From: Lycorma delicatula
Lineage: Eukaryota > Arthropoda > Insecta > Hemiptera > Fulgoridae
Reading direction: 5' to 3'
DNA length: 64,000 nucleotides
Assembly (NCBI RefSeq): GCF_047948215.1
Contig: NC_134462.1
Span: 116,866,437-116,930,436 of the forward strand
The position numbers and the translations under genes were made by a program. This document shows positions 11,510 through 21,577 of the stretch, piece by piece; the first letter of the stretch is position 1, and each line of letters begins with the position of its first letter. Under the pieces are notes generated by a model. The model was not told the origin of the DNA. It was given only the letters and a program-made list of their open reading frames with translations, and did no database searches.

Positions 11510-11950
11510 CAAACATTTCATTAATTAAAATTTCATTTGGCTATAACTCTGGAACCAATGAAAATAAGAACCACTTATGATATATCGTTGAAAATCTCTC
11601 AATGAGGGCTTATTACTGCAGTGAAGTCCAACCTCCAAATTTGTTTGGATTTTGGATTTTTTGGACACTTTTGGCTCAGTCGATTGCAATCAAAGGGGGA
11701 TTGCAACCACAACTAGATGTTACAACAGTTCTAAATCCAAAATTTCAACATCCTACGGCTAATCATTTTTGAGCTACGCAAGATACATACGTACATACAC
11801 ACATATATAATACGTACGTACAGACGTCACACCGAAAATAGTCAAAATGGATTCAGGGATGGTCGAAATGGATATTTCCGTTGAAATCTGAAAACCGAAA
11901 TTTTTCGCAATCTCAATACTTCCTTTACTTCGTATAAGGAAGTAAAAATT
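11510..11950 (+). repeat. Dispersed repeat, copy 1
   Basis: The part 11645-11920 aligns with 40580-40830 over about 240 bases. Shared blocks include aaatttcaacat, tacgtacgtacagacgtcac and ggatggtc[ga]aaatggatatt. Upstream, 11520-11640 looks like the same element (ggctataactctggaaccaa). The copy ends with a paired cttccttta/taaggaagt. There is no coding capacity. I know similar repeats from insect assemblies but cannot name the class. An inverted B-box-like GGTTCGAATC lies at 11475-11484 on the minus strand, perhaps by chance. Confidence 0.6.
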
Positions 11951-11959
11951 TTGACGAAT

Positions 11960-12985
11960 TGATCTTTCCTTCACGAATGGTATTTACTACTTGATTGTGA
12001 AAAATATAAAATTTTACGTAAACTTAGTAAGCCTTCTAAGAGCTATTAAATTATGTAAAAAAAAATACTACTCTTTCAGTAAAATTTTGAAATTAAAACT
12101 AAATTACACTATTATCTCCTCTCTTGAATTAAATTGCCAAAAACATGACCAAAGTGGCATACTGATGTAATGAAATTATGTAATAAATACAAAAATGTGC
12201 TAAAGAATGAATCTAGAAACGACAAAAAAAATGAAAAATGTTTTTTTTGTTTCCCATCCTTTTTGAGGATTTGAATCCGATTACAATCAGAAATATCTTT
12301 ATACTATCTTTCTTTTAGAAGAATTTATTCGATCTACAGAAATCATCTAAAAAAAAAAGAAAACAGGTCGACATACATACACAGGTACGTACATATATCC
12401 TTCCGGGACTTTTCAAGGCTACAATTATATTTTTTGATTAGAGGTGTCATGAAAGGTTAAATCCCGTTATACAAAATTTGACTCTACTATCATACTTTTC
12501 CTTATATTAATTCGTATATCTGTACAGTATATTACTAACTATGTAGCTGGGAAAAGGAAAAAACGACTAGAAAAAAAGGAAATATTTAGTTTTAACCCTA
12601 TGTCAGCCAATTTTTCCAGAATAAAATTTTAATAAGTGGAGTAATAACGTTTACGTCAAAAGATTGCAATCGAAAAAATTCGTTAATTAATACCTAAGTG
12701 CGCTGATAAATTGAAAATGATTATGAATTTACTGACAGAATATTTACTATTGAAATGTATTTTTTTTTTTTTTAATAAAAAAATGAATAAAGGTACAAGA
12801 CGTAAGAAGGTGGAGGAGTAAAAAATAAGGTAATCGAATTTAAATGGTAACGCAATAAATAATATAAGAACAATATTTGAAAAAGTACTGAATAAATAAT
12901 TTGAGGTAGATTTTATTTTTAGATTATTAGGAACACTGTTCCAACAGATTGAGGTGTGAAAGCTGTGCAAGTTTGACGTTGATTT
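11960..12985. other. AT-rich sequence, no gene seen
   Basis: Includes long A/T runs near 12060 and 12760-12775. The minus-strand frame 12683-13093 starts in the GC-rich patch that follows; its C-terminal half is low-complexity hydrophobic sequence without a family resemblance. Confidence 0.45.
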
Positions 12986-13150
12986 ATGACAGAAGATGTT
13001 TACCGAATCGATTCTCAGAGCGCGCCCACCGCTACCGACGCTCCGCTGTATCTGGGTGCCTCGAGTCCAACTCAAACAGCGAAAAGTAATCAAACTTCTC
13101 GCCAGTTTGTCACGCCTTGTGCGCGCCTCTTGTTCTTTCTAAAGTGAAAC
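12986..13150 (-). promoter_or_regulatory. GC-rich patch, possible promoter or exon
   Basis: About 150 bases rich in G, C and CpG (gcgcgcccaccgctaccgac at 13020-13039) stand out sharply from AT-rich surroundings. In this base context such patches are usually promoters, exons or young repeats. A GGTAAAC donor-like site lies on the minus strand near 12995. No TATA or initiator pair is clear. I call it only as a candidate. It lies about 1.9 kb downstream, in minus-strand sense, of the heat-shock-type promoter, so it could be an exon of the same unit. Confidence 0.25.
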
Positions 13151-13700
13151 AACAAAAATTGGAATTACCAACAAAAACTGTGTTGTTCAAGATTCAGCTA
13201 CAATTTAATTTTCTTCATACGCTTACCGGATAAAACAACGATAAAATAAAAAGAAACGAAGAAAAGAAAGGAAAAACGAATAATTATAATACAAACACCG
13301 ATTCTATAAATTACAGATGAACTATTTCTTTTAAAAATGTCCATCATTAAAGAAAATAACTTTACTTAAAAAACACGTTAAAATACGCTGTGAAGAAAAA
13401 AGTTCTACATAGACAGCAATCGATGGTAAAACAATGTCTTTAAGGAGAAGCGAAAAAAGTCGGCCAAAATATTATTTAACTTCATCAAAATTCGCGTAAA
13501 GCTTAAAACTTAATCCTTCCCTCAGTGATAAATAGAATATTACGTTTACGACCTTACTCGTCTATGAATTTTCTTTTATTCGTGCCGCCCAACCCTTTAA
13601 AGAAAAAAATTCTTGAGCGGTTCTGAGTAAGAAGACCGGCTTTTCGTTATCTTATTTTGTTTCCTTACACTCCGCTCAAACACATACTCCTCAGTTGTTA
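13151..13700. other. No gene seen
   Basis: Moderately AT-rich, with no coherent frame or repeat match within the window. Confidence 0.45.
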
Positions 13701-13730
13701 TGACCTTCAAAGCAGCTAACGCTCCTGAAT

Positions 13731-13997
13731 ATGTCGAACAATATTGCTAAGAATGGATACCGCAGACAAAGAAACGTCAACATCATGACGAACCACGCTT
13801 CTTATTTGCCCCGCTCAAATTTTTTTGACCTTAAATCGGGCGTAACTGACGAACTCAACCAATATTCATCAAATTTTCACATGCACAACGTCAAATACAC
13901 TACTACAGCATACCTAAATTTTAATGTAACTGATCGAGTAATTTTGGAAATTTTCCGGCCAGAATATTTTATACACATTCCTACGTTTATTATATAA
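13731..13997 (+). other. 88-codon open frame, probably repeat-derived
   Basis: An open frame starting MSNNIAKNGYRRQRNV and ending PEYFIHIPTFII. It has no recognisable domain. The nucleotide sequence (tcaaattttcacatgcacaacgtc, aattttggaaatttt) resembles dispersed non-coding repeats of the type at 11510-11950, so I think it is a chance frame inside a repeat. Confidence 0.25.
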
Positions 13998-14967
13998 GGA
14001 AACTCCATTTTAAGCGAATGGTATCTTCATACTCCTCAAAACTTAAATAAAATTCATTTTCATCCTCCAACGCCACCATGCGCACGAAAGAAATACCGTC
14101 ATTTTCTTCGAAAAGTCGGTAAAAAATTGAATGAATCATTAAAACAGTGAAAAATTACAATAATTTTTTTACAGTATCTTAATGAAATGTATATTTTTTA
14201 AAACCCCTTAAATGAATGAATTTTCATTTTTTGGGGGAAAAAGTATCTTAAATTTTACCTTTTACTTATGCGATAAAAAATATTGAACAAAGGACCACGG
14301 GGAATCATCTAGATGCAAATATTTTGGGTCCTATTGATTAAACAAAATTAAATGAAATATCAAAACAAAACAATTGATTTGAGGACATGATTACCTAATT
14401 TTGGGTCTTTCGTAGCCCATTATATCCCCGCATTTGTTAAAACTGCCGTAATATCTTTACAAATGGTTTTGTATTTCAGTATGGAATTCTGCTTCTGTAA
14501 CAAATATATCGTCGCGTGTTCGCTGATCAAAAACGATATTCAGATATTACACACGTAAAGAGATTTCCCATGAATAAATTTGTTACTCTAAAAATTAAAT
14601 TAATAATAATAATAAATATATATCATAAAATATATAGTAGTGTATTTTTTTTTTTTAAATTAATTTAATAACAAATTATAAATACCAAAATACAGTTCCG
14701 ATTCATTAAAAACTTTATAATGAATAATAGAAACTAACATTGTATAACTAATAACAACAAAAATATCTAAAATTCACACAATTCACTCTTTCCAAGTATT
14801 ATTTACTTTTACTGTACAAAAGAACTATCCTACGCTTTACGAATGAATAGAATAGTGTCACTTTCACGCCTGTTCACAAATAACTCACCGAACAGCTTAT
14901 TGTTTTCAATCACTGCCCAAAATGGAATACTCGTGATGCACTCTTCACTCGTTGCTACCAAACACTT
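13998..14967. other. No exon seen; would be first intron of the minus-strand unit starting at 15010
   Basis: AT-rich except for 14800-14965. Read on the minus strand it follows the donor at 14969, so under the promoter model below it is intron. No acceptor with a coding exon could be identified here. Confidence 0.4.
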
Positions 14968-14969
14968 AC

Positions 14970-15010
14970 CGTTATCGCACTCTGCATCGAATCGAACTTG
15001 AAAAACTACT
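14970..15010 (-). other. Predicted non-coding first exon with splice donor
   Basis: Under the core promoter described for 15008-15039, transcription would begin at A 15010 (CAGT initiator context). The transcript would run 41 nt to the exon end at 14970, where the minus strand reads AACG|GTAAGTG, close to the consensus donor (GT at 14969-14968). No ATG with a following frame lies in the exon, so it would be 5' UTR. A short untranslated first exon followed by a long intron is known for Hsp90 (Hsp83) genes in insects. Which gene this belongs to cannot be seen here. Confidence 0.45.
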
Positions 15011-15039
15011 GTCTCTCCGCGGTCCCCGCAGCATTTATA
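15008..15039 (-). promoter_or_regulatory. Core promoter: TATA box and initiator
   Basis: On the minus strand TATAAA occupies 15039-15034 and an initiator-like ACAGT has its A at 15010, exactly 29 bases downstream of the first T of the TATA box. That is the usual spacing for insect pol II promoters. The interval is GC-rich and includes a GAGAGA run (15017-15012). Together with the upstream heat-shock elements this is one of the best regulatory signals in the window. Confidence 0.6.
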
Positions 15040-15093
15040 CCTCCTGGTCTGCAGAACTAGTATCCGACGCGTCCAAGCGTAATAACTTTTACT

Positions 15094-15102
15094 GCCCGCC
15101 CC
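15094..15102 (-). promoter_or_regulatory. GC box
   Basis: GGGGCGGGC on the minus strand, about 60 bases upstream of the TATA box. It is a plausible Sp1/KLF-type site, rare in this AT-rich context. Confidence 0.4.
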
Positions 15103-15126
15103 TTCTACGCTTTTCTATAAATCGTT

Positions 15127-15134
15127 TTCTAGAA
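15127..15134 (-). promoter_or_regulatory. Heat-shock element (single dimer)
   Basis: TTCTAGAA is a perfect two-unit HSE (TTC-nn-GAA). Neighbouring 5-bp units are not conserved. It lies about 117 bases upstream of the predicted start. Confidence 0.5.
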
Positions 15135-15186
15135 AGAATCCCTTTGCCATAGATACCTGTTTCTGTATTTTCTTTCTTTTCCTTTT

Positions 15187-15219
15187 TTCTGGAAGCTTAA
15201 AAAGCTTTCTGGAAGCTTT
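15187..15219 (-). promoter_or_regulatory. Heat-shock element array
   Basis: Units TTC (15187), GAA (15192), TTC (15207) and GAA (15212) fall on one 5-bp register. One-mismatch units sit at 15197 (TTA) and 15217 (TTT). The repeated block ttctggaagctt gives two HSF dimers 20 bases apart. HSF trimers bind such in-register alternating arrays. The array lies about 180-210 bases upstream of the predicted start at 15010. Confidence 0.6.
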
Positions 15220-15220
15220 T

Positions 15221-15858
15221 TTCCGCCCGTTATAATATTCTATTCAAAGGGATAATTAGAGTTAAAAAATGTTAATTATCATTTCATAATATTCATAATT
15301 TAATTATTAGCATAATTGCTAATTTAGCCCGTATAAAATCCTACTAAAAAATCCTTAACTAAAACAAGTTAAGTTAAACAGTTTTATGTACTGCTCCGTC
15401 TTTTAAATTTTGTTTATTTTTCTAATCGTAATGTTGATAATGTTCCGATATAAGAGTTCTAAGCCGTCCGTTCCGCTTTTTGTATCGGCTGGTTCGTTAT
15501 TGTTGTAAATGGAATTGAATTTCCAGCAACAGCGTGATATAGATATAATAGAAAAGGCCGTTTAATTTTTTAAATCCGTAAACTTTCTTATCAAAATCGA
15601 TTTTCCATGTACGTTCATTCGATGGGTCTGTCTATAATTAAAAAGCAGAGCGCTGACAATGCAATAAATCAACAAACAAAATTGAAACAGGGATAAGAAA
15701 AGAAACGTGGACGATTGCCTTTCAGTAAATAGATAATGTTTATTTATTAGCGGGTTACTTGCATAACGATCAGTTTCTGCTAAAAGGAAGTGAAAATATC
15801 GAAAAATTCTAGTATAGATTGGAAAAATTATTTTCAGCTCTACGCTGATTACACTGAA
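15221..15858. other. No gene seen
   Basis: AT-rich; the minus-strand frame 15562-15888 is in part the shifted tail of the pseudogene that follows. Confidence 0.45.
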
Positions 15859-15859
15859 A

Positions 15860-17575
15860 ACTAAACTTTTTCTTTGCACAAAGAACACCAGTATGTAAAC
15901 TACAAAAGAAGTGTAGGAATCTGCACGGATGCAGGATACTATTCAACTTACGTAAAATGTGGTATTTGTTCTTTCCTTTTGTGTTTGCTACTTGGAACAT
16001 CCCTCTTATCAAACTGTAATCTGCAAGCATTCTTGCACTCCGCTGTCGTAAGTACCTATTTTCTATGACCGAGATTTGCTGGTGGAAGGGTTCCCCGTGC
16101 TCGTCACTGACGGCGCCTAGTATGTCCGGAAAGAAATCCAAGTGTAAATCCCAAAAATAGATTTTTAAGGACATGTTACACATTACATGCATGTATGATT
16201 GTAATAATTCATCCATATGACACGGCAGTAGGATGTTTATGATTTTCTAAAACGTTTTGTACAACGCTTTTAAATAGTCTTCATTCACGCTGACTTTTTG
16301 ACTTGACTTAGCAGCTCTTCAAATTCTCCATTTCTAATCAAGTTCTTATTCGGGAGTCACAAAAATTCCCTCCCTGATTTTAGCTTCACTAACAGGAGGA
16401 AAGTTTCCTTTCAAATAATGGAATCCAATACATTTTTTCCATCGCCCTGAACAAGTTTTTGAAAAGCCCTAATTTTATACGGAGCAAAGGTAAAAGAATC
16501 GTTTCCGAGTTAACTATTTGAGGATGTATAACATTTTTCTATACAGGAGAAAGCACTTCACGCTTAGCCACTCCTTCCTGATATAATGATTTGCATTATT
16601 CCTGCATTCACATCTGCGCATAGAGCAACAAAATTTAGTTTAGCCATGCTATAAATCACTTAATAACGTAACAACTTTTAACTCGCCATACATAGTCAAA
16701 CGGCCTTGTACTGATCATCCCAACCTCGTAGGGGAAGACACCCGCCTTTTGACACTACTGCCCCCCCCCCCGTTCTTTATACTAGTTTTCGAAGAATTGG
16801 TGAAGAGTCTTCAGTCTTCATTCGATAGAGTTATGTCCATGTTGAAATACATCTACTCTATATATAAAACCACAAATGTTGTAACAGTGCACAAAATTAT
16901 TTGCTTCAGAATATAAATCTTGAAACTCTTCCTGAAGATCTCTAATGAAATACACTAGTGTCAGTATGGAGAAGATCCCATTATTTCAGTCCAGATAGAT
17001 TTTATTCGATAAGTTCAAATCCCGAACAAGGTCGTTTATTCATTTTGAGTTATAGATGAGATACACAGAAAAAGTATTCTGCTTTAAAAGTAGCACAATA
17101 CTGCTTCTTATATCAAACGTCAACGGCTGCCTCATATTCCGATTCATCTTCTAAAGTTAGATATGTCTGAGAATGCCAAAAAGGGAAGTCCTCACTGTGA
17201 GGGACTGGCCTTATAGAAAATGTGTGAATTCGGGTACCAGCACGGTGTGTTTGTTTTTACTACTTATTTCTTTTATCTTTGCGATACAAAAATAATACTT
17301 CAAAAAATATTATTGTGGTTCACGTCCACTATCGGTATATAAAACTCATGTGCCAATAACCCCTAGCCCAGTCTGTCAGATGTTTCACAGAGGCTGAGCA
17401 GCAGATGTGAGGGGCAAGTTCTTCTCATGATCCCCAACTTGACTGCCAGAATATGACATTTTCTAATAAGTGGAGTCAAATTTTGTCGTTATTCTTTAAA
17501 CGTCAAATCTTCACAAACGTTACAGGAATTATCCAGATCATTTACGCACTTACTTGGCACACTAATACAACACGC
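15860..17575 (-). pseudogene. Dead copy of multicopy insect family A
   Basis: Read on the minus strand across many stops and shifts. An N-terminal Cys motif lies near 17570-17525 (SKCVNDLDNSCNVC, then LTPLIRKC), followed by DWARGYWHM near 17390. A middle part near 16900 reads FVHCYNICGF. Then come ETILLPLLRIKLGLFKNL (about 16490-16440), GEFEELLSQVKKSA, and the longest frame 15809-16216 (LHLDFFPDILGAVSDEHGEP, then RYLRQ and MLADY). I remember this order from a large family of 'uncharacterised' proteins present in many copies in insects and cnidarians. Its D...D...E-like spacing would fit an RNase H-fold transposase, but I know no published function. More than ten disabling changes are visible. 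A second copy lies at 47880-48520, also on the minus strand. Confidence 0.7.
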
Positions 17576-20500
17576 TTGACAAATTAAGTGTAAATTATAA
17601 AACAGAATTAAACCACAGTATGTGCATACTCAGCCAACGTTCAAACAATATTGGTGTGTTAGTTGTATGTCTCAGAGGACTACCCTGTTGTGATGTAGTG
17701 TTGTATACATTACCTTCATAATATTATATTTTGACCCCGCAATCTGTTAGAGATTATTTATAATATTATTTTATGTATGTAAGTTATCCTTAAAAAAATA
17801 ATAATACATAGAATTCTGCAAAAGCAATACTTCAAAAATATTATCGCGTAAAAACTATGAGCAATGGAAAAATTCTGATTGTATTTCTGAATTCAGCAAA
17901 AAGTTACATCAGGAACAAAATAAAACTTTCATGTAACAAAAACCGTGTACATTAGAGTTACTGCAAAACCTTATTAAAATATTGAGAAAGTATAAACTGT
18001 TGAAATAGATGACTCGTGTTTCAAAAGTACTAAATAGAACTTGAAGAAAAAGTATCCACAACAATGTGTTTTAGGTAGCACATCACCTGAAACAATAGAA
18101 ACATTCCTGTACGCTGCATAAATGTGGCGATCTTAAAACATTTATCAAATATGCAATACAAAAACAGCTATTAACATCTGACGTACGGAAAGAATAGTGT
18201 GGTCTAAGCAGAAATGGATATATAGCAATATGTATACATATGTTAACCACAGTAAATATTTGACCCGGCTGTGGGTTCTTATTCCAACCAAGAAAACAGA
18301 ATTGGCCAACCTTAAAAAGACCAATAAAACAGAACACAGGAGCAAGTAGATGTTTTCTTCATTCGTATTTATGAAAGTTCATGTACAGACAACGGCAGCA
18401 TTTCACTATTTTACTAGTCACATCTACAAAAAAAGTGGTTATCCCTGTAACTCAATCCATTCGTAAACCAGTTATCAATAAATATGCCAGTAAGACTCCC
18501 AAATGAGCATTTTCTATTTTAAATTTATTTTTTTTTAAATCTCCTGGTGGCACAAATGAGTTGACGGTTTTAATAAGTCTCTATTGGGGTCCTACACAAG
18601 CTAAGTTAGTATAATTTATTTATCTCTCATTTGGCAGTTTTATGGTATATTTTTTTTCCAATTATTAAAAAACTAGCTTTTCTGCCATTTTGAGATTTTA
18701 CATTTGATTGACAAAATTAATATTTATATATTTTAAGCATTTTGGTAAACCGTACATTAGTTTGAACCAACATGACAGCTTACATCATTACTGTTGTATG
18801 ATTATTATAAAATTTTAATTTTGACAGACATTTTGAGGTGAATCTTAACAGTCGATCATGACCATTCATGTATTTTTGTAATCCTCTAATGATGCTTAAT
18901 CCGAATCTGAGATCAAAATCAAAATCCGAAACAAAAAGTGTTCACACACATACATTTGTACACGTATAAACAAACACAGATACTGAATTCAATAACAAAC
19001 TGTTTGTTCATAGAAAACCAAACTACAGTTATAATCCACAGTCATAAAAAATAGTCATTTCATTAATACTCACTACTCCACGCTAAATTACCATTGATTG
19101 AAGCAGACTATCCACCAATTTACAGTAATCAGAAATACCTCCTACCGCTTTTTATCAAGCCATTACAAATTCATTCATGATTTATTAATAGGAAATGGAT
19201 TGCAGCCTATACTATAACAACAATTTCAACTATCTTCTACATGCCATTAATATAATGCATTCATCTGCATAGAAATCTGGATATAAATATTTTCAACCGC
19301 ACTATGCAAGCTACAAAGAGGATCATTAACCGTAAGTATGTATATCATGAAACATTATCAAAAAAATATAATTTTTGTCATTTTTATACAGAATCGTAAT
19401 TTTCATTCAAAAGTAAATGAATTAAATTATTTTAAAAGATTTTAGAAACATAAAAAGTTTGTAGTTTAGCAAATATCAGAAAATTCATCAACACATTGCT
19501 AAAGACAATCAAACATCTTTCTAATGAATTATAGTTATTTTAATTGCTTTCCAGTTTCCATATACACTTAATGTCATTTAAATTTGTTTACAATAGTTTG
19601 TATTTTGAAAATAATATAGACTTTAACGAAACCATACATAAATAAATCCAAAAGGGGATTTATGTTATACAAGTTCAGAGAATTGATTTCTTAAAGGCCA
19701 AGAGGAATAGTCTTTCTATAGGACAATATGCCTGCCCACTTGTTCAGACAAGAGAATTGATTCATTGAAATTAAACAAACACAAAATTAATTGTGTTAAG
19801 AGAAATAAACTATTTATATACTAAGAAAATTCTGCCTTTAGTGATACGGATAACAAATGAGATTTGTGAACAAACACGGGTAACTTCAAAAAAATACAAT
19901 GAATCTTATAGAAGTAGTTTGTAGTAGAACATTTGACAAACATAATAATTACAAAGGTGAAGTCAAACACAGAAAACTGTACCACCCATTTTTCTATGAT
20001 TTGCAACAGCCCTGATGATATGAGAATCTTTTCTAAAAAAATTAGTTAGAGTATTTTAACTAGCATAGTCACCTTATTTAATTTTTATTGTTACAATCTT
20101 GGTGGTAATTATAAAGATTCATTTTAACAAGAAACACAACATTTATATAATCCGTTGATTACTGTTTTAATACGATTAACAGTTTCATATTTTATATCAC
20201 AAAATACATAGTAATAAATAAAGACCTTACTGAAATTGTTTAGCGTATTAAAACACTTCTTTTTTTTTAATTCAAAACTTATATTCTAAAAACAAAATTA
20301 AAATGAAAAAATGTTCTGAAAATATGTGTGCATAATGTTATCTCAATTTTTGCACGTTTTACTCATACTATTTTACTACATATACAGTCACTTTATCAAA
20401 TTATTCTTAATAAACAGGTCAAAAATTGAATGTAGATCTTAAAATTGTAATTTAATTATTTTCTATGCCGCAATATTAGAGTACATTTTCAATTAAATTA

Positions 20501-21564
20501 GGCAAAATTCTTTAACGATTTTATTAAGTTTCTGAACAATTAGTTTCTTTCCTGTTTTATAAAATGTCTAAATTTTTGTAGGCAGAGTTTATCAATACTG
20601 CCTACATAATGCCATTACTTTTTATAGTTTAAAAAATTATAAATAGATGTGCCATAGGCTACATGGGGTGTCTGAATAATATCAACACTGCTGATATTAC
20701 AGAGGAGGTAATTAGTGTATAGTGACAAGACATTATAGAGGCAGAGCAACAAGCTAATAGTTTGTCCAGCAATCCACCCCCATCCTGTGCACTAACTGAG
20801 CTTTCCAAATATTGTGTAGTGTAAAAAAAATATGCTAATGCTAAATTATGCAAGTAATAAATGTCTTCCTTTCAGTAGTCAAACTGATCCCATCAACTGG
20901 AATTTCACATAACATAGACTCTTCCAAGTTCTTCAAGTCTCAATAATTCCTTTTAAATTTGTGAAATAATCTAACACAGTCAAAATTTTTCAGTAACTTT
21001 TTAGAATCTAATCGCTAATTTACCGACATTAACTACCCCGGTATGCAACAAATGCTCAAAAAGAACCTTGAAATTAACACATGGACATTTTTAAAACTAT
21101 ACGCACACAAAAATATACAACTGCATTCTAAATAAGCAATCAGTGTTCAAATCAAATGAAAATTTTTATCCCATACTAAATACTTGAGTATATCTTCCCC
21201 AAAAAAAAAAACCTTGTACTTTTTTGTACCTAACCTTGTTGTACTTTCAATGTTGAAAATTCAAGTTTAAAAAAATAGATATTTAAACATGAGTCCTACT
21301 CAAGCTCTTTCCTTTTTGGGACTTAAAGTTTATTTATTGGAACAACTATTTACATAAATAAATCGGTCCAATTTGGAGCAATATTATTCAATAAGCTAAA
21401 TAAAATTTAAAAAAATGGATACCATAATAAGCCTTTTTGTCTGATGGGGTTGAAAACAGGCCTGTCAACAGGTTTTTAAAATATGAGGTAATGACTTAGA
21501 AATAATGTTGATATCTTCCACTCCTAAATCCAGTTGACTTAAAACTTTGGAATTTTTATAACTT
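17576..21564. other. AT-rich sequence, no gene seen
   Basis: About 4 kb without a supported gene. Minus-strand frames at 18083-18345, 19821-20006 and 20659-20853 lack domain resemblance. An A/T-only run is present near 21200. Confidence 0.5.
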
Positions 21565-21577
21565 AATAACTACTTTT

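Noticed and set aside
12683..13093. Minus-strand open frame of 136 codons, with a weak likeness to the end of a LINE ORF (SFHTSICWNSVPNNL).
   Set aside because: The second half is low-complexity hydrophobic sequence from A/T runs and the likeness covers about 20 residues only.
14952..15152. Plus-strand open frame of 66 codons over the promoter region.
   Set aside because: It runs antisense through the TATA box, GC box and splice donor, and has no domain.
16761..16771. Run of 11 C residues, possible G-quadruplex strand or regulatory site.
   Set aside because: A single homopolymer inside a decayed pseudogene, and a common place for sequencing error.
20640..20855. A possible tail of a Tigger/Jerky-like transposase on the plus strand (SNPPPSCALTEL near an Asp/Ile/Glu-rich stretch).
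   Set aside because: Only about 50 codons with two internal stops and no other transposase motif nearby; the resemblance is too weak to annotate.
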